From Proteus columbae (lineage in GTDB: Bacteria; Pseudomonadota; Gammaproteobacteria; Enterobacterales; Enterobacteriaceae): a stretch of 64,000 nucleotides of DNA. How positions within the stretch are numbered: the stretch's first letter is position 1; each line of letters opens with the position of its first letter. The position numbers and the translations under genes were made by a program. Where the stretch lies: positions 1-64,000 of the forward strand of contig NZ_NGVR01000023.1 of NCBI RefSeq assembly GCF_002777965.1, read 5' to 3'. The notes beneath the pieces are model-generated. The model made no database searches. It was given only the letters and a program-made list of their open reading frames with translations, and was not told where the DNA came from. Positions 28,408-38,639 of the stretch are shown piece after piece.

Positions 28408-28881
28408 ATGTACCAAGACTATCTCGATGCACCTAAAGGCTTTCCAAAACCCTATATTTCTATCACTGCAAATGAAAAAGGGATCACGAGTCTCTATTTT
28501 GTGAATGACAAAGAGGTTGCTGTAAACTCGAGCCCCGTGATTAACCAATGTATACAACAATTAAAAGAGTATTTTGCGGGTAAACGCACGACGTTTTCAG
28601 TGCCATTAGCACCTGAAGGAACTGAATTTCAAAGCCGTGTTTGGAAGACATTACAGACAATCCCTTATGGTGAAATTTGGAGTTATAAAAAATTGGCGCT
28701 TACATTAGGTTCAATCAATTATTGCAGAGCGGTAGGAATGGCTAACTCACGCAATCCAATTTCTTTAATTATTCCTTGCCATCGAGTTATTGGTCATAAC
28801 GGTAAGTTGGTCGGCTATACTGGCGGATTAGATATTAAGCGTTGGCTACTTCATTATGAAAAAGTAGAAATTGATGAATAG
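28408..28881 (+). CDS. ogt: Methylated-DNA--protein-cysteine methyltransferase Ogt
   Basis: Suicide DNA-repair protein that removes methyl or other alkyl groups from O6-guanine onto its own cysteine. The active-site motif PCHRVIG carries Cys124. Before it are the helix-turn-helix DNA-binding part (FQSRVWKTLQTIPYGEIWSYKKLA) and Asn/Arg residues (GMANSRNP). The 157-residue single-domain protein is constitutive-Ogt-like and not the Ada fusion; it is somewhat shorter than the 171 I recall for E. coli. It stands alone, divergent from nrdH. Confidence 0.95.
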   Translation: MYQDYLDAPKGFPKPYISITANEKGITSLYFVNDKEVAVNSSPVINQCIQQLKEYFAGKRTTFSVPLAPEGTEFQSRVWKTLQTIPYGEIWSYKKLALTLGSINYCRAVGMANSRNPISLIIPCHRVIGHNGKLVGYTGGLDIKRWLLHYEKVEIDE

Positions 28882-29078
28882 TTCAGATTGTAAGTATTAA
28901 GTATTGTTTCTTAAGTGAACTATGCATTAAGGCATGGGATTTGTCTGAATATTAATCATTTGGCAGAAAAAAAATGTGAGTTTCGTGATCTAGACTGTGG
29001 ACAGGGAATCATCATTTTTGTTTTACTATAGCCAACGCAAAACGCTTGCGTTTATTTTCTATTTTAAAGGTAAACTTG

Positions 29079-29288
29079 ATGTCTAAATTAAAAGGTAACG
29101 TTAAGTGGTTTAACGAAACTAAAGGTTTTGGTTTTATCACTCCAGAAGATGGCAGCAAAGATGTATTTGTACACTTTTCCGCTATTACATCAGAAGGCTT
29201 TAAAACCCTTGCTGAAGGTCAAAAAGTAGAGTTTGAAGTTACTGACGGCGCGAAAGGGCCATCTGCTGCAAACGTTGTCGCTATCTAA
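29079..29288 (+). CDS. cspE: Cold-shock-family RNA chaperone CspE
   Basis: Nucleic-acid-binding cold-shock domain protein of 69 residues that melts RNA structure and can act as an antiterminator. Both RNP motifs are present: KGFGFITP (RNP1) and DVFVHFSAI (RNP2). An in-frame upstream ATG extends the frame by 11 codons, but the start at 29079 has AAAGG upstream and gives the family start [10 protein letters not shown], nearly identical to E. coli CspE. A long untranslated leader is likely, since about 190 bases separate it from ogt. A hairpin terminator follows. cspE next to crcB and lipA repeats the E. coli neighbourhood. Confidence 0.95.
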   Translation: MSKLKGNVKWFNETKGFGFITPEDGSKDVFVHFSAITSEGFKTLAEGQKVEFEVTDGAKGPSAANVVAI

Positions 29289-29310
29289 TTAACGACTTCT
29301 TTGAGACAAG

Positions 29311-29376
29311 TAAAAACCCGTTGTTTAACGGGTTTTTATGTATCTAGAGCAAAGCCCGTTAAACAACGGGTTTTTA
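29311..29376. terminator. Paired, mutually inverted terminators between cspE and crcB
   Basis: Two hairpins with the same stem sequence lie head to head. One 22-base arm is at 29311-29332 (ending GTTTAACGGG); its exact reverse complement is at 29355-29376. Each arm alone contains a hairpin with T-runs, so the first can stop cspE and the second crcB. The two could also pair with each other as one long stem. Confidence 0.85.
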
Positions 29377-29387
29377 TATTCTAAATA

Positions 29388-29762
29388 TTACATCTCTCGT
29401 AATAACCAAAACGCAAATGCGGTCATTAAAAATGAACCCGCCAAGTTAGCGCCCATCGTACTTAATGCCCATCCTATCTTTCCCTCAGTTAAGAGTGCGA
29501 CAACTTCGACAGAAAAGGTTGAAAATGTTGTCAAACCGCCACAAAAGCCCGTAGTTAGCATAATTTTCCAAATAGGATCAATATGTGGCGCTTTGCTAAA
29601 CCAAGCGATACCAAAGGCAATAATAAAAGCACCAATACAGTTAGCAATAAAGGTGCCCGTAGCAAAATGAGGAAAAATAGAATTTAGGCGGTAGCTAATC
29701 AGCCAGCGCAATACGCTACCTAAACCACCACCTATAAATACAGCAATTGCAATGTTAAGCAT
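29388..29762 (-). CDS. crcB: Fluoride channel CrcB (Fluc)
   Basis: Small dual-topology membrane channel that lets fluoride leave the cytoplasm. The 124-residue protein has four helices. Conserved signatures are [17 protein letters not shown] near the N-terminus, [15 protein letters not shown] with the conserved Asn, and [16 protein letters not shown], which contains the Phe box and central Na+-binding Gly-Gly-Leu-Thr-Thr region. It starts 13 bases after lipA on the same strand, so it may be cotranscribed with it. I see no fluoride riboswitch upstream, and the short gap leaves no room for one. Confidence 0.93.
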   Translation of the reverse strand: MLNIAIAVFIGGGLGSVLRWLISYRLNSIFPHFATGTFIANCIGAFIIAFGIAWFSKAPHIDPIWKIMLTTGFCGGLTTFSTFSVEVVALLTEGKIGWALSTMGANLAGSFLMTAFAFWLLREM

Positions 29763-29775
29763 GAGAGATTAATTG

Positions 29776-30741
29776 TTATTTAACCTCAATCCCCTGAGCT
29801 TGAAGATCAGCATGATAAGACGAGCGAACAAACGGCCCACAAGCTGCATGGGTAAAGCCCATCGCAATTGCTTGTTCTTTCATATATTCAAACTCGTCAG
29901 GACTGACGTAGCGTTGAACAGGAAGATGATGACGACTTGGCTGTAAATATTGCCCTAATGTCAGCATCGTTACCCCATGTTTACGCAGATCACGCATAAC
30001 GTCAATAATTTCTTCGTTGGTTTCCCCAAGGCCGACCATTAAACCCGACTTAGTAGGAATATCTGGATGAGCTTGCTTGAAGCGCTCTAACAATGTCAAT
30101 GACCATTGATAGTTAGCACCTGGACGCACTTGACGATAAACGCGAGGAACGTTCTCTAAGTTATGGTTGAAGACATCAGGTGGTGTGTCTGTGAGGATCT
30201 CAAGCGCTTTATCCATACGTCCACGAAAATCAGGAACTAATGTTTCAATACGGATTGTTGGATTTTTTGCACGAATTGCAGCAATACAATCAGCAAAATG
30301 TTGAGCACCACCATCACGTAAATCATCGCGGTCTACGGAAGTAATTACAACGTAGCGTAATCCCATATCTTTAATCGTTTGAGCGAGTTTTTCTGGCTCT
30401 TGTGGATCGGGGGCATTTGGGCGGCCATGAGCAACATCGCAAAATGGGCAACGGCGTGTACAGATTGCACCCAAGATCATAAAGGTTGCTGTTCCGTGGT
30501 TGAAGCACTCTGCAAGGTTAGGGCAAGAAGCTTCTTCACAGACGGAATGAAGACCATTTTTACGCATTGCTGCTTTGATACCCTGAATTTTACTTGAGTC
30601 AGCGGGTAACTTTATTTTCATCCAATCAGGTTTGCGTAGCAGTTGTTCACGTTCTGTAGCGACTGTTTTAACAGGAATAAGTGCCATTTTATCGGCGTCG
30701 CGATATTTAACTCCGCGTTCCATCTGAATAGGTTTACTCAT
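29776..30741 (-). CDS. lipA: Lipoyl synthase LipA
   Basis: Radical-SAM enzyme that inserts two sulphur atoms at C6 and C8 of protein-bound octanoyl chains to make lipoate. All six iron-sulphur cysteines are present: the radical-SAM CxxxCxxC at Cys94, Cys98 and Cys101, and the auxiliary cluster CxxxxCxxxxxC at Cys68, Cys73 and Cys79. The C-terminal Arg-Ser-Ser ([11 protein letters not shown]) provides the Ser ligand of the auxiliary cluster. Length (321 residues) matches E. coli. It lies 101 bases downstream of lipB; ybeF, which separates the two in E. coli, is absent. Confidence 0.98.
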   Translation of the reverse strand: MSKPIQMERGVKYRDADKMALIPVKTVATEREQLLRKPDWMKIKLPADSSKIQGIKAAMRKNGLHSVCEEASCPNLAECFNHGTATFMILGAICTRRCPFCDVAHGRPNAPDPQEPEKLAQTIKDMGLRYVVITSVDRDDLRDGGAQHFADCIAAIRAKNPTIRIETLVPDFRGRMDKALEILTDTPPDVFNHNLENVPRVYRQVRPGANYQWSLTLLERFKQAHPDIPTKSGLMVGLGETNEEIIDVMRDLRKHGVTMLTLGQYLQPSRHHLPVQRYVSPDEFEYMKEQAIAMGFTHAACGPFVRSSYHADLQAQGIEVK

Positions 30742-30842
30742 AATTGTGCCAGTTCCAGTTATCTAGAGTGATTAACACGATGTGACTGAGGTAATCAGGG
30801 TTTTAAAAAAATATGACAAATGTTAAAAAAATTATAGCATTT

Positions 30843-31487
30843 TTATTGCTGTGGTTGAAATCCTAGTTGTGTACAAAAATGCTTAACTAATAACGGTGCT
30901 ACCTGTGTCGTTGTCGTATTCGGTGCAAAATCAATTAACTGCGTCATTTTTAGATCAGAATAACCACAAGGATTTATTCGTGCAAAAGGGGTTAAATCCA
31001 TATCGATATTGAGCGCAAGCCCATGAAAGGAGCAACCTTTACGAATGCGTAATCCTAAAGAGCAAATTTTATCACCCTTTACGTAAACGCCGGGTGCATC
31101 AGCACGAGCATAAGCTTCTACATTAAACTCAGCTAGCGTATCAATAACGGTGTTTTCAAGAGCGGTGACTAATTGACGAACACCCACATGATTGCGTTTT
31201 AAATCAATTAAAACATACATCACTTGTTGACCGGGGCCATGATAAGTCACTTGACCACCACGATCAGATTGAATAACAGGGATAGTCCCCGTATTTAATA
31301 AGTGTTCAGCTTTACCTGCTTGGCCTTGGGTAAAAACCTGTTCATGTTGAACGAGCCATATTTCATCAGGTGTGTGACTTTCCCGTTTTTCCGTAAACTG
31401 ATGCATAGAATCAGAAACCGGTAAATAGGGTTTCACACCTAATTGGCGAATAATGATTGTCTTGTCTTGCACCGTGAAAATCTTCAT
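30843..31487 (-). CDS. lipB: Octanoyl-ACP:protein N-octanoyltransferase LipB
   Basis: Transfers octanoate from acyl carrier protein to lipoyl domains, giving the substrate of LipA. Family markers are [12 protein letters not shown] (residues 76-87), catalytic Lys140 in [19 protein letters not shown], and catalytic Cys152 in the same segment. The 214-residue protein has a slightly extended N-terminus compared with E. coli; a later start cannot be excluded. Together with lipA it forms the endogenous lipoylation route for pyruvate and 2-oxoglutarate dehydrogenases. Confidence 0.97.
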   Translation of the reverse strand: MKIFTVQDKTIIIRQLGVKPYLPVSDSMHQFTEKRESHTPDEIWLVQHEQVFTQGQAGKAEHLLNTGTIPVIQSDRGGQVTYHGPGQQVMYVLIDLKRNHVGVRQLVTALENTVIDTLAEFNVEAYARADAPGVYVKGDKICSLGLRIRKGCSFHGLALNIDMDLTPFARINPCGYSDLKMTQLIDFAPNTTTTQVAPLLVKHFCTQLGFQPQQ

Positions 31488-31594
31488 TTGTAGCGTAATT
31501 GTGAAGAGCAGTATAACGCTCCAGTAAATGAACTACCAGATTGAGATGTTTTTTTTCCGCGGTAGGGTGAAAAATGTGGGAGTGTAAAATAAGA

Positions 31595-31621
31595 AAAAGC
31601 GCCTTAATGAAAGGCGCTTTT
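31595..31621 (-). terminator. ybeD terminator
   Basis: An 11-bp stem (AAAAGCGCCTT / AAGGCGCTTTT) with a short loop is followed by T-rich DNA on the minus strand, 27 bases after the ybeD stop. Confidence 0.88.
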
Positions 31622-31647
31622 AAAAAGTTATCTATTAAAAGAAAAGA

Positions 31648-31914
31648 TTACAGAACCATACGTACTAGTTCAAGCTCACCTAATTCTTTATATAATGTTT
31701 CTACTTGATCGATATGAGTTGCGTTGATGGTAATAGAAACAGAGTGGTAATTACCTTTGCTACTTGGTTTCACTGAAGGTGTGTAATCACCAGGAGCATG
31801 GCGTTGAATTACTTCAACAACTTGATCCACTAATTCTGGTTTTGCATGACCCATCACTTTATAAGTGAAAGAACATGGGAACTCTAACAGTTCGTTTAAT
31901 TTTGTTTTCATCAT
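31648..31914 (-). CDS. ybeD: YbeD (DUF493) family protein
   Basis: Protein of 87 or 88 residues almost identical to E. coli YbeD, with a ferredoxin-like fold similar to regulatory ACT-type domains. Recognised by [41 protein letters not shown] and the terminal LVRMVL. The position next to lipB has led to suggestions of a role linked to lipoate, but no function is established to my knowledge. Two adjacent ATG codons (31914 and 31911) are both usable with AAGGAA upstream. A terminator on each side makes it a single-gene unit. Confidence 0.93.
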   Translation of the reverse strand: MMKTKLNELLEFPCSFTYKVMGHAKPELVDQVVEVIQRHAPGDYTPSVKPSSKGNYHSVSITINATHIDQVETLYKELGELELVRMVL

Positions 31915-31989
31915 AATGTAATTCCTTAAGACAACAGGTGCTGTTGTTTTAATAATTTATTTCTACACCTAATCTTAGCAAATAAAAAG

Positions 31990-32016
31990 CGCATTCCTTA
32001 CATAATAAGGAATGCG
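31990..32016 (-). terminator. dacA terminator
   Basis: An 11-bp perfect stem (CGCATTCCTTA / TAAGGAATGCG) with a 5-base loop is followed on the minus strand by CTTTTTATTT. It stops the murein operon ending in dacA. Confidence 0.88.
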
Positions 32017-32042
32017 ATACTAGTAATTAGGGTAAATATGGG

Positions 32043-32103
32043 AATGGTAAATGTGTTTTTGCCAATATCTGTATAAAAGTTATATGTGGTCACATTTACC
32101 ATT
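32043..32103. repeat. 13-bp perfect inverted repeat just after dacA
   Basis: AATGGTAAATGTG (32043-32055) and CACATTTACCATT (32091-32103) flank 35 bases. The right arm begins 9 bases past the dacA stop. It lacks a T-run and lies before the clear terminator at 31990-32016, so it could be a 3'-end mRNA hairpin or a protein-binding site. Confidence 0.7.
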
Positions 32104-32111
32104 TTCAAGTC

Positions 32112-33323
32112 TTAGCCAAACCAGTGTGAGAATAATAATTTGATATAGTCGATAATACGGCTAAAGAAACCACCTTCTTTTACTTCATTCATCACAACAA
32201 GCGGGCGCTGCTCAATAACTTGACCATCAAGTTGGAAATTAATTGTTCCTACAACTTGGTTTTTAGTTACCGGTGCATGTAATTCTACATTATCAAGAAC
32301 ATAGCTTGCTTTTAAATCTTTTAAACGACCACGAGGAATAGTTAAATAAACATCTTTGTCTACCCCTAATTGTACTTTATCTGTTTCACCATACCAGATA
32401 GGCTCAGCCGCGAATTCTTTACCCACTTGTAATGGTTTTACAGTTTCAAAGAAACGAAAACCCCAAGTAAGTAGTTTTTTACTTTCTGCATCACGACCTT
32501 TAGATGAGTGACCACCCATAACCGCAGAAATTAAACGCATATCGCCTTCGGTTGCGGAAGCGACAAGGTTATAGCCAGCAGATGCAGTATGGCCTGTTTT
32601 AATGCCATCAACGTTTAAACTGGTATCCCACAACAAACCATTTCGGTTAGTTTGGCGGATATTGTTGTAGGTGTACTCTTTTTCTTTATAGATGGCATAT
32701 TCATCCGGTACATCGCGAATTAATGCCGCACCAATTAGCGCCATATCGCGAGCCGAGCTATATTGTCCTGGAGCATCAAGGCCATGAACGGTTTGGAATT
32801 GTGTATTTTGTAAACCCAGTCGTTTAACGTAGTCGTTCATCATGGTTACAAACGTATCTTGGCTGCCCGCGACATAAGAGGCCATTGCAACACAAGCATC
32901 ATTACCTGATTGTAAATTGATACCTCGCGTTAACTGTGCCACGGTAACTTGGTCACCCGGTTTTAAGAACATTAAAGAAGAGCCTCGAAAAACAGGATTC
33001 CCTGTTGCCCATGCTTCTTCACCAATGGGAACGATATCGCTATTAGAGATTTTACCAGCACGAATAGATTGACCGATTACGTAGCTGGTCATCATCTTGG
33101 TTAAACTTGCAGGATCACGGCGAACGTCGGCATTCATTTCAGCCAGTACTTTCCCAGAATTATAATCAATAAGAATATAAGATTCGGCTTCGATACTAGG
33201 AACAGCGGGTATCATTGTTTTTAGGGAATCTTCCGCAATACCTTGATGACTTACTGTGAGTAAAGCAAAAGTGGCACTTAATAGGCTTGTTCTTAGTAAT
33301 TTTGCTGGGAGTATCTGTTTCAT
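32112..33323 (-). CDS. dacA: D-alanyl-D-alanine carboxypeptidase DacA (PBP5)
   Basis: Low-molecular-weight penicillin-binding protein that trims the terminal D-Ala of peptidoglycan pentapeptides and helps set cell shape. A signal peptide ends near residue 30 (HQGIA). The active site shows SLTK (Ser73-Lys76), SGN ([10 protein letters not shown]) and KTG ([14 protein letters not shown]). A C-terminal beta domain is followed by the amphipathic anchor [16 protein letters not shown], which fixes it to the outer face of the inner membrane. Length (403) equals E. coli PBP5. It lies 122 bases after rlpA and is last in the mrdA-mrdB-rlpA-dacA group. Confidence 0.97.
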   Translation of the reverse strand: MKQILPAKLLRTSLLSATFALLTVSHQGIAEDSLKTMIPAVPSIEAESYILIDYNSGKVLAEMNADVRRDPASLTKMMTSYVIGQSIRAGKISNSDIVPIGEEAWATGNPVFRGSSLMFLKPGDQVTVAQLTRGINLQSGNDACVAMASYVAGSQDTFVTMMNDYVKRLGLQNTQFQTVHGLDAPGQYSSARDMALIGAALIRDVPDEYAIYKEKEYTYNNIRQTNRNGLLWDTSLNVDGIKTGHTASAGYNLVASATEGDMRLISAVMGGHSSKGRDAESKKLLTWGFRFFETVKPLQVGKEFAAEPIWYGETDKVQLGVDKDVYLTIPRGRLKDLKASYVLDNVELHAPVTKNQVVGTINFQLDGQVIEQRPLVVMNEVKEGGFFSRIIDYIKLLFSHWFG

Positions 33324-33445
33324 TCTGTTTGTTTAATCCGAAAATTCAGGGAAAAATAGGGACTGATAAATAAAATATCAGCAAACCCAGACGATTCTAC
33401 GCTTGAATTTGCTGATATAAAAAGGATTTTACGTAATATTATCCT

Positions 33446-34441
33446 TTATTGGGTAATAATAAACCCAGTAATATCTTTAACTTGTTTTAGCTTGTTTTTT
33501 ATCGTTTCGGCTTGAGCTTTAGATGAATAAGGGCCGAGTTGCACTTTATATAATCCATCTGTTTTATTGATCACACCTTGAGTGCTAAATAGTGACGATA
33601 AATCATTGAGCCAAAACTGTGCATTATTTTCGTTACTGAGAGCACCGACTTGAACATAAAAGCCTTGTGCTATGGAATTTGAGGATAATACTGGTTGTGG
33701 TGCTTTTGTTTCTGTCACCGCTGGAACTGGCGTTGGAGCTGGTAACGGAGTTGGTGTTTTTGCTGGAACAGGGGCTGGTGGATCAACTGGCACATTGTTG
33801 TTGATTGGCGTTGATGTTGTTAATGGTGTCGGCGTTGCTGGTTGAGCATTAAAATTAGGACGCTCAGGTAATGCCGTTGTTTTCTTCTCTATTTGTGCAC
33901 CATGTGTACCAATACCACTCATATGGCCGGTTTGGTCAACAACAATTCCTTCAATAAGCAATGGGGTTGTCGGCATTAAACGTAAGCTATCAGAAACCGC
34001 TGGAGTGACTTGGATTTGTTTTCCATTGACGTAAGGACCACGGTCGTTAATACGTACAACCATTGTGCGCCCATTGAGCAAGTTTGTGATTTTCGCATAG
34101 CTTGGGATCGGTAATGTAGGATGTGCGACGGCAAACTCATAGGGATTAACGCGCTCACCAATGGTCGTTAATCGACTCATCGCTAAACTATCATAGACAA
34201 TAGCTTCACCTTTCTCACTGAAATTGGCAGGATCAGTCACAATACGGTAAACCACCCCGTTTTTTCGGTAATCTTGATTTGCCGTAGGGTGATAAGGCTC
34301 GTAACGTGGCTCAGCACCAAGAACACGTTGAGCTGGCACATTGGGTAATGGTGCTGGCTGTTTATTGGTATTCGGCTTATCAATAACACACCCTGACAGT
34401 AGCAATGCACTGATACCAATCAAAACCCATTGCAGACGCAT
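33446..34441 (-). CDS. rlpA: Septal-ring lytic transglycosylase / lipoprotein RlpA
   Basis: Outer-membrane lipoprotein of 331 residues with lipobox LLSGC (Cys18). Residues about 60-170 form a double-psi beta-barrel (GERVNPYEFAVAHPTLP, VRINDRGPYVNGKQIQVT), the catalytic or substrate-binding part in RlpA enzymes. A Pro/Thr-rich linker occupies about 200-255, and residues 258-331 form a SPOR domain (GFYVQVGALSNENNAQFWLNDL) that binds denuded septal glycan. In Pseudomonas RlpA cleaves naked glycan; E. coli RlpA seems to lack the activity, so activity here is uncertain. It follows mrdB by 10 bases. Confidence 0.95.
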   Translation of the reverse strand: MRLQWVLIGISALLLSGCVIDKPNTNKQPAPLPNVPAQRVLGAEPRYEPYHPTANQDYRKNGVVYRIVTDPANFSEKGEAIVYDSLAMSRLTTIGERVNPYEFAVAHPTLPIPSYAKITNLLNGRTMVVRINDRGPYVNGKQIQVTPAVSDSLRLMPTTPLLIEGIVVDQTGHMSGIGTHGAQIEKKTTALPERPNFNAQPATPTPLTTSTPINNNVPVDPPAPVPAKTPTPLPAPTPVPAVTETKAPQPVLSSNSIAQGFYVQVGALSNENNAQFWLNDLSSLFSTQGVINKTDGLYKVQLGPYSSKAQAETIKNKLKQVKDITGFIITQ

Positions 34442-34451
34442 AAAAACCTCA

Positions 34452-35564
34452 TTATAAACTTTTCGATAGTAGTTTTCGGTGTGTATGAATAGACATCACG
34501 ATACCAAACCCTGCCATTAACACAATAAGGGCGGAGCCTCCATAACTCATCAGCGGTAACGGAACACCCACAACAGGAAGGATGCCACTCACCATTCCTA
34601 TGTTGACAAAAACATAGACAAAGAAAATTAGCATTAACCCGCCAATCATTACTCTACCAAATGTATTTTGTGCTTTCGTTGCAAGGTAAAGGCCTCGCGC
34701 GATTAAGAGTATATAAAGAGTCAGTAGTATCAAAACACCAATTAATCCGAGTTCTTCAGCCAATACAGCAAAAATAAAGTCTGTATGGCGCTCTGGTAAG
34801 AATTCTAATTGAGATTGAGTGCCTTGTAACCATCCTTTTCCATGTAATCCGCCAGAACCGATGGCAATTTTAGATTGGATGATATGATATCCTGCGCCAA
34901 GTGGGTCTGATTCAGGGTCAAGAAGCATCATTACCCGTGCTTGCTGGTAATCATGCATGAGGAAAAACCAAAGTATGGGGATAAAGGCGGCAACAAGAAT
35001 AATAGCCACCGTGATAAGGCGCCAACTCATTCCTGCTAGGAAAAGGACGAATAATCCGGAAGTAGCAACAAGAATAGAGGTTCCTAAATCAGGCTGTGCC
35101 GCAACTAATAAAGTTGGCACAAAAATAAGTACCAGAGCAATAGCAGTATTACGTAATGTCGGTGGACACACATCGCGATTCATAAATCGAGCCACCATTA
35201 AAGGCACTGCAATTTTAGCGATTTCTGAAGGCTGAAAACGCACAATACCTAAATCTAGCCAACGCTGTGCCCCTTTACTGATTTGACCAAAGACATCGAC
35301 AAGAATAAGTAAAATAACACAGAAGAAATAGAGATGTGGCGCCCAGCTTTCATAGACTCTTGGTGGGATTTGCGCCATGACTATCATGATCATAAAACCC
35401 ATTGCAATCTGCCCTAACTTACGTTGCATCATTTCAGGATCTTGCCCGCTGGCACTCCACATAATAAATGCGCTGTATCCTAATAAAGCAATAATACAAA
35501 GTAAGAATAGAGGGTCGATATGGATCCGTGTCCAGAAGGATTTTTTCTTATTATTTTCAGTCAT
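34452..35564 (-). CDS. mrdB: Peptidoglycan glycosyltransferase RodA (MrdB)
   Basis: SEDS-family polymerase of the elongasome that builds lateral-wall glycan with PBP2. The 370-residue protein has ten helices and SEDS signatures such as [35 protein letters not shown] (containing the catalytic Asp), [17 protein letters not shown] and [15 protein letters not shown]. It starts five bases after mrdA, so the two are translated together, matching the physical RodA-PBP2 complex. Confidence 0.97.
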   Translation of the reverse strand: MTENNKKKSFWTRIHIDPLFLLCIIALLGYSAFIMWSASGQDPEMMQRKLGQIAMGFMIMIVMAQIPPRVYESWAPHLYFFCVILLILVDVFGQISKGAQRWLDLGIVRFQPSEIAKIAVPLMVARFMNRDVCPPTLRNTAIALVLIFVPTLLVAAQPDLGTSILVATSGLFVLFLAGMSWRLITVAIILVAAFIPILWFFLMHDYQQARVMMLLDPESDPLGAGYHIIQSKIAIGSGGLHGKGWLQGTQSQLEFLPERHTDFIFAVLAEELGLIGVLILLTLYILLIARGLYLATKAQNTFGRVMIGGLMLIFFVYVFVNIGMVSGILPVVGVPLPLMSYGGSALIVLMAGFGIVMSIHTHRKLLSKSL

Positions 35565-35569
35565 GAGTA

Positions 35570-37480
35570 TTATTCCTCTGAACCACGCGGTGCTGGTGGA
35601 GAAGCTGGTAATACAGTGTTGTTATCACCAAGGAGAATGTGGTCAAGAATTTGTCTTGTAATATCACCGACAGAAGGGCCTGCTCCACCATTCTCTAGGA
35701 TAATAGAGATGGCGACGGTCGGCTTGTCATAAGGTGCAAAGGCAATCATCAATTTGTGGTCACGAAGATGTTCAGCCAATTGGCTTGCATTGTAGGTTTC
35801 GTAACTAAATACCTGTGCCGTTCCCGATTTTGCTGCGGCTTTATAAGGTGCATCAGCAAAACTTCGGCGACCTGTACCATTAGGGAAGTTAGCCACACCA
35901 TACATACCGTGCTTTGCTAATTCCCAATAACCTGAGTTGATATCACCAATTTGGCGTGTTTCAGTATCAACATAAGGCAACATTTCATTGCCTAGTTTTG
36001 TACCGTAAAGTAGGTGAGGGGTTTTAACTTGGCCGTCATTAATCAATGTCATTAAAGCTTTCGCCATTTGAATTGGCGTTGCTGTCCAATAACCTTGCCC
36101 AATTCCTACGGGGATTGTGTCACCTTGATACCAAGGCTTTTTATAACGTTGCTGTTTCCACTCACGCGTTGGCATGATGCCATTACGTTCTTCGGATAGA
36201 TCAATACCTGTATATTCGCCATAACCAAAGCGACTCATCCAAGTTGATATACGGTCAATTCCCATATCATAAGCAACTTGATAGAAGAAGGTATCCGCAG
36301 ATTCTACGATAGATTTTGTAACATTAAGTTTTCCATGTCCCCAACGTTTCCAATCTCGATAACGTTTTTCTGAGCCTGGAAGTTGCCACCAGCCGGGATC
36401 GTGAATTGTTGTATTGGCTGTGATTACACCTTCACTTAATGCCGCAACAGACATAAACGGTTTTACGGTTGATGCAGGCGGATAAAGACCTTGGGTTGTA
36501 CGGTTGATCAGTGGTCTATCTGGGTTGTTTAGTAATCCTTGATATTCGGTGTTCGAAATCCCACCGACAAATAAGTTAGGATCATAGCTAGGGTTCGATA
36601 CAAGCGCTAAAATTTCACCATTACGAGGATCGGTTACTACAACCGCAGCTCGGCTTGTGGTGAGTAATGTTTCAATATAGGTTTGTAGTTCAAGGTCGAT
36701 GGTAAGATAGATATCTTTACCTGCCTGTGGAGGTTGTTCGTGTAATTGGCGAATAACTCGACCACGACTATTAACTTCAACTTCTTCATAGCCTGTTGTA
36801 CCGTGCAAAACAGACTCATAATAACGTTCGATGCCTAACTTGCCGATATCATGAGTCGCAGCATAGTTAGGTGATAAACCTTCTTTATCAAGTCGTTCAA
36901 CATCTTTATCGTTAATTTTTGCGACGTAACCAATCACATGCGTTAATGCTGAACCATAAGGGTAATAACGACGTTGATAGCCTTTAATTTCTAAGCCGGG
37001 ATAGCGATATTGGTTGATAGCGAAACGTGCGACTTGTACTTGGCTTAATGTTGTTTTTAAGGCAATAGAGCTAAATCGACGTGAGCGCTTGCGCTCTTTT
37101 TCAAATGCCGCAATATCTTCGTCTGTTAAGTCAACAACATCTCTTAAACTTTCAAGTGTTTCTTGTAAGTTTGTTACCTTCTCAGGCACAACTTCTAATT
37201 GATAGATAGTACGATTGAGCGCAAGAGGGATACCTTTACGGTCGTAAATAATGCCTCGGCTGGGTGCAATTGGTACTAATTTAATTCGGTTATCATTTGA
37301 ACGTGTTTGATAATCATCATGGCGAGCGATCTGTAAGTGATTGAGGTTAAAAACCAAAACACCACTCAATATAATAATTACTGAAAATGCGACAATCACA
37401 CGACGGATAAATAGCTTTGATTCCGCAGTATAATCTCGAAACGGGGTACGTTTTTTTCTTTTCATCCCATTTGACTTCAC
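35570..37480 (-). CDS. mrdA: Penicillin-binding protein 2 (MrdA)
   Basis: Monofunctional class B transpeptidase required for rod shape and the target of mecillinam. One N-terminal membrane helix is at residues about 28-48, followed by the pedestal domain and the transpeptidase domain with the motifs STVK (PPASTVKPF), SAD ([10 protein letters not shown]) and KSGTAQ. The 636-residue length is close to E. coli (633); the difference is a short basic N-terminal extension (KRKKRTP). First or second gene of the wall operon, 23 bases after rlmH. Confidence 0.97.
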   Translation of the reverse strand: MKSNGMKRKKRTPFRDYTAESKLFIRRVIVAFSVIIILSGVLVFNLNHLQIARHDDYQTRSNDNRIKLVPIAPSRGIIYDRKGIPLALNRTIYQLEVVPEKVTNLQETLESLRDVVDLTDEDIAAFEKERKRSRRFSSIALKTTLSQVQVARFAINQYRYPGLEIKGYQRRYYPYGSALTHVIGYVAKINDKDVERLDKEGLSPNYAATHDIGKLGIERYYESVLHGTTGYEEVEVNSRGRVIRQLHEQPPQAGKDIYLTIDLELQTYIETLLTTSRAAVVVTDPRNGEILALVSNPSYDPNLFVGGISNTEYQGLLNNPDRPLINRTTQGLYPPASTVKPFMSVAALSEGVITANTTIHDPGWWQLPGSEKRYRDWKRWGHGKLNVTKSIVESADTFFYQVAYDMGIDRISTWMSRFGYGEYTGIDLSEERNGIMPTREWKQQRYKKPWYQGDTIPVGIGQGYWTATPIQMAKALMTLINDGQVKTPHLLYGTKLGNEMLPYVDTETRQIGDINSGYWELAKHGMYGVANFPNGTGRRSFADAPYKAAAKSGTAQVFSYETYNASQLAEHLRDHKLMIAFAPYDKPTVAISIILENGGAGPSVGDITRQILDHILLGDNNTVLPASPPAPRGSEE

Positions 37481-37503
37481 TTACTGACCCGCCAATTTAT
37501 TGA

Positions 37504-37974
37504 TTATTCACGATGATAAGGATGGTTTGTGGTAATACTCCATGCTCGATAAAGGCTTTCTGCAACCACGACACGAACAAGGGGATGTGGCATTGTTAAA
37601 GGAGATAAAGACCAGCTTTGTTCAGCTGCTGCTTTACAGGCGGGTGCTAATCCTTCGGGGCCACCAATGAGTAAACTGACATTTCTACCATCAAATTTCC
37701 ATCGATCAAGTTGTTCTGCAAGTTTTGGCGTATCCCAGCGAGCACCAGGAATATCGAGAGTAACGATACGATTTCCTTTACCTACTGCTGCTAACATTTG
37801 TTCACCTTCTTTTTCGAGAATACGTTTAATATCCGCATTCTTCCCACGCTTGCCAGCGGGGATCTCGATAAGTTCTAAAGGCATGTCTTTGGGGAATCGA
37901 TTAAGATAATCCATAAAGCCGGTCTGTATCCAGTCCGGCATTTTTGTACCAACGGCAATGAGCTGTAATTTCAA
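37504..37974 (-). CDS. rlmH: 23S rRNA pseudouridine-1915 N3-methyltransferase RlmH
   Basis: SPOUT-class methyltransferase acting on pseudouridine 1915 of helix 69 in assembled 70S ribosomes. The 156-residue protein has the AdoMet-knot signatures [30 protein letters not shown] and [25 protein letters not shown], with the C-terminal NHPYHRE tail that lies near the catalytic site. It lies two bases after rsfS and 23 before mrdA, which ties ribosome maturation to wall synthesis in one transcript, as in E. coli. Confidence 0.97.
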   Translation of the reverse strand: MKLQLIAVGTKMPDWIQTGFMDYLNRFPKDMPLELIEIPAGKRGKNADIKRILEKEGEQMLAAVGKGNRIVTLDIPGARWDTPKLAEQLDRWKFDGRNVSLLIGGPEGLAPACKAAAEQSWSLSPLTMPHPLVRVVVAESLYRAWSITTNHPYHRE

Positions 37975-37976
37975 AC

Positions 37977-38294
37977 TCAGCTCCAGAGTTTTTCAAGTTC
38001 GTACATACGGCGACTATCTTCTTGCATGACGTGTACCATGGCTTCACCAAGATCAACGACAATCCAGTCAGAAACGCCTTGACCTTCAACACCTAAAGGT
38101 TGTAACCCCGCTTCGCGACAATCATCAACGAGATTATCTGCAACAGACATTAGGTGCCTGCTTGATGTGCCCGTACAAATAATCATGTAATCAGTGACAC
38201 TTGATTTTCCGCGGACATCTAATGCAATAATGTCTTGAGCTTTAGAATCTTCAAGTTTATCAATAATAAATTGCTGTAATTCAGAACCTTGCAA
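37977..38294 (-). CDS. rsfS: Ribosomal silencing factor RsfS
   Basis: Binds ribosomal protein uL14 and blocks subunit joining when nutrients are scarce. Family markers are [29 protein letters not shown] and [31 protein letters not shown]. The frame stays open to a GTG at 38303, but that codon directly abuts the AAAGG ribosome-binding site. A TTG at 38294 sits eight bases after it and gives 105 residues starting MQGSELQQF, as in E. coli. I therefore annotate a TTG start. The cobC gene between rsfS and nadD in E. coli is not present here. Confidence 0.93.
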   Translation of the reverse strand: MQGSELQQFIIDKLEDSKAQDIIALDVRGKSSVTDYMIICTGTSSRHLMSVADNLVDDCREAGLQPLGVEGQGVSDWIVVDLGEAMVHVMQEDSRRMYELEKLWS

Positions 38295-38338
38295 AAGGAT
38301 CACCTTTAATCTAATGAGTTAATTCAATCGAAAAATAA

Positions 38339-38467
38339 CATATTCGTGATACTTCAAGTTGCAGTGTTGTTGACTACACTTATTTAGCACTAGTTATATA
38401 CTTGAGTATGTTCCTAGCGACTTGCTCCACTTGTTGTCTCACTGCGCTTCAAATTATTTAGAATATG
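38339..38467. repeat. Diverged ERIC-like element
   Basis: A 129-base segment begins CATATTC and ends GAATATG. Its ends form an imperfect inverted repeat of about 28 bases, both running from CATATTC to GCAGTG. Read on the minus strand it aligns with the enterobacterial repetitive intergenic consensus as I remember it (about 127 bp), including ACTTGAAGTAT near one end and AGGAACATACT near the centre. The central stem is degraded. It lies upstream of rsfS in non-coding DNA, as ERIC elements do. Confidence 0.7.
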
Positions 38468-38639
38468 AATGCTATTTTAAAGGAATTTATACCAATAAAT
38501 CTATTTTACTGGATGATTAATTCCAGTTAGCAATAACAAGAACATAAACCTCATTTTCTTGTTTTTCGACGTTTGATTTAGAAAAATTCATATATGCCCA
38601 TTAACTGCGTCATAATAAATAACAAAAAGAAGGCAGATA

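Noticed and set aside
29338-29670. Plus-strand open frame of 110 codons opposite crcB
   Set aside because: It starts inside the terminator pair and runs antisense to a well-conserved crcB.
29763-29775. Fluoride riboswitch in front of crcB
   Set aside because: Only 13 bases separate lipA and crcB, too few for the motif, and none is visible within the 3' end of lipA.
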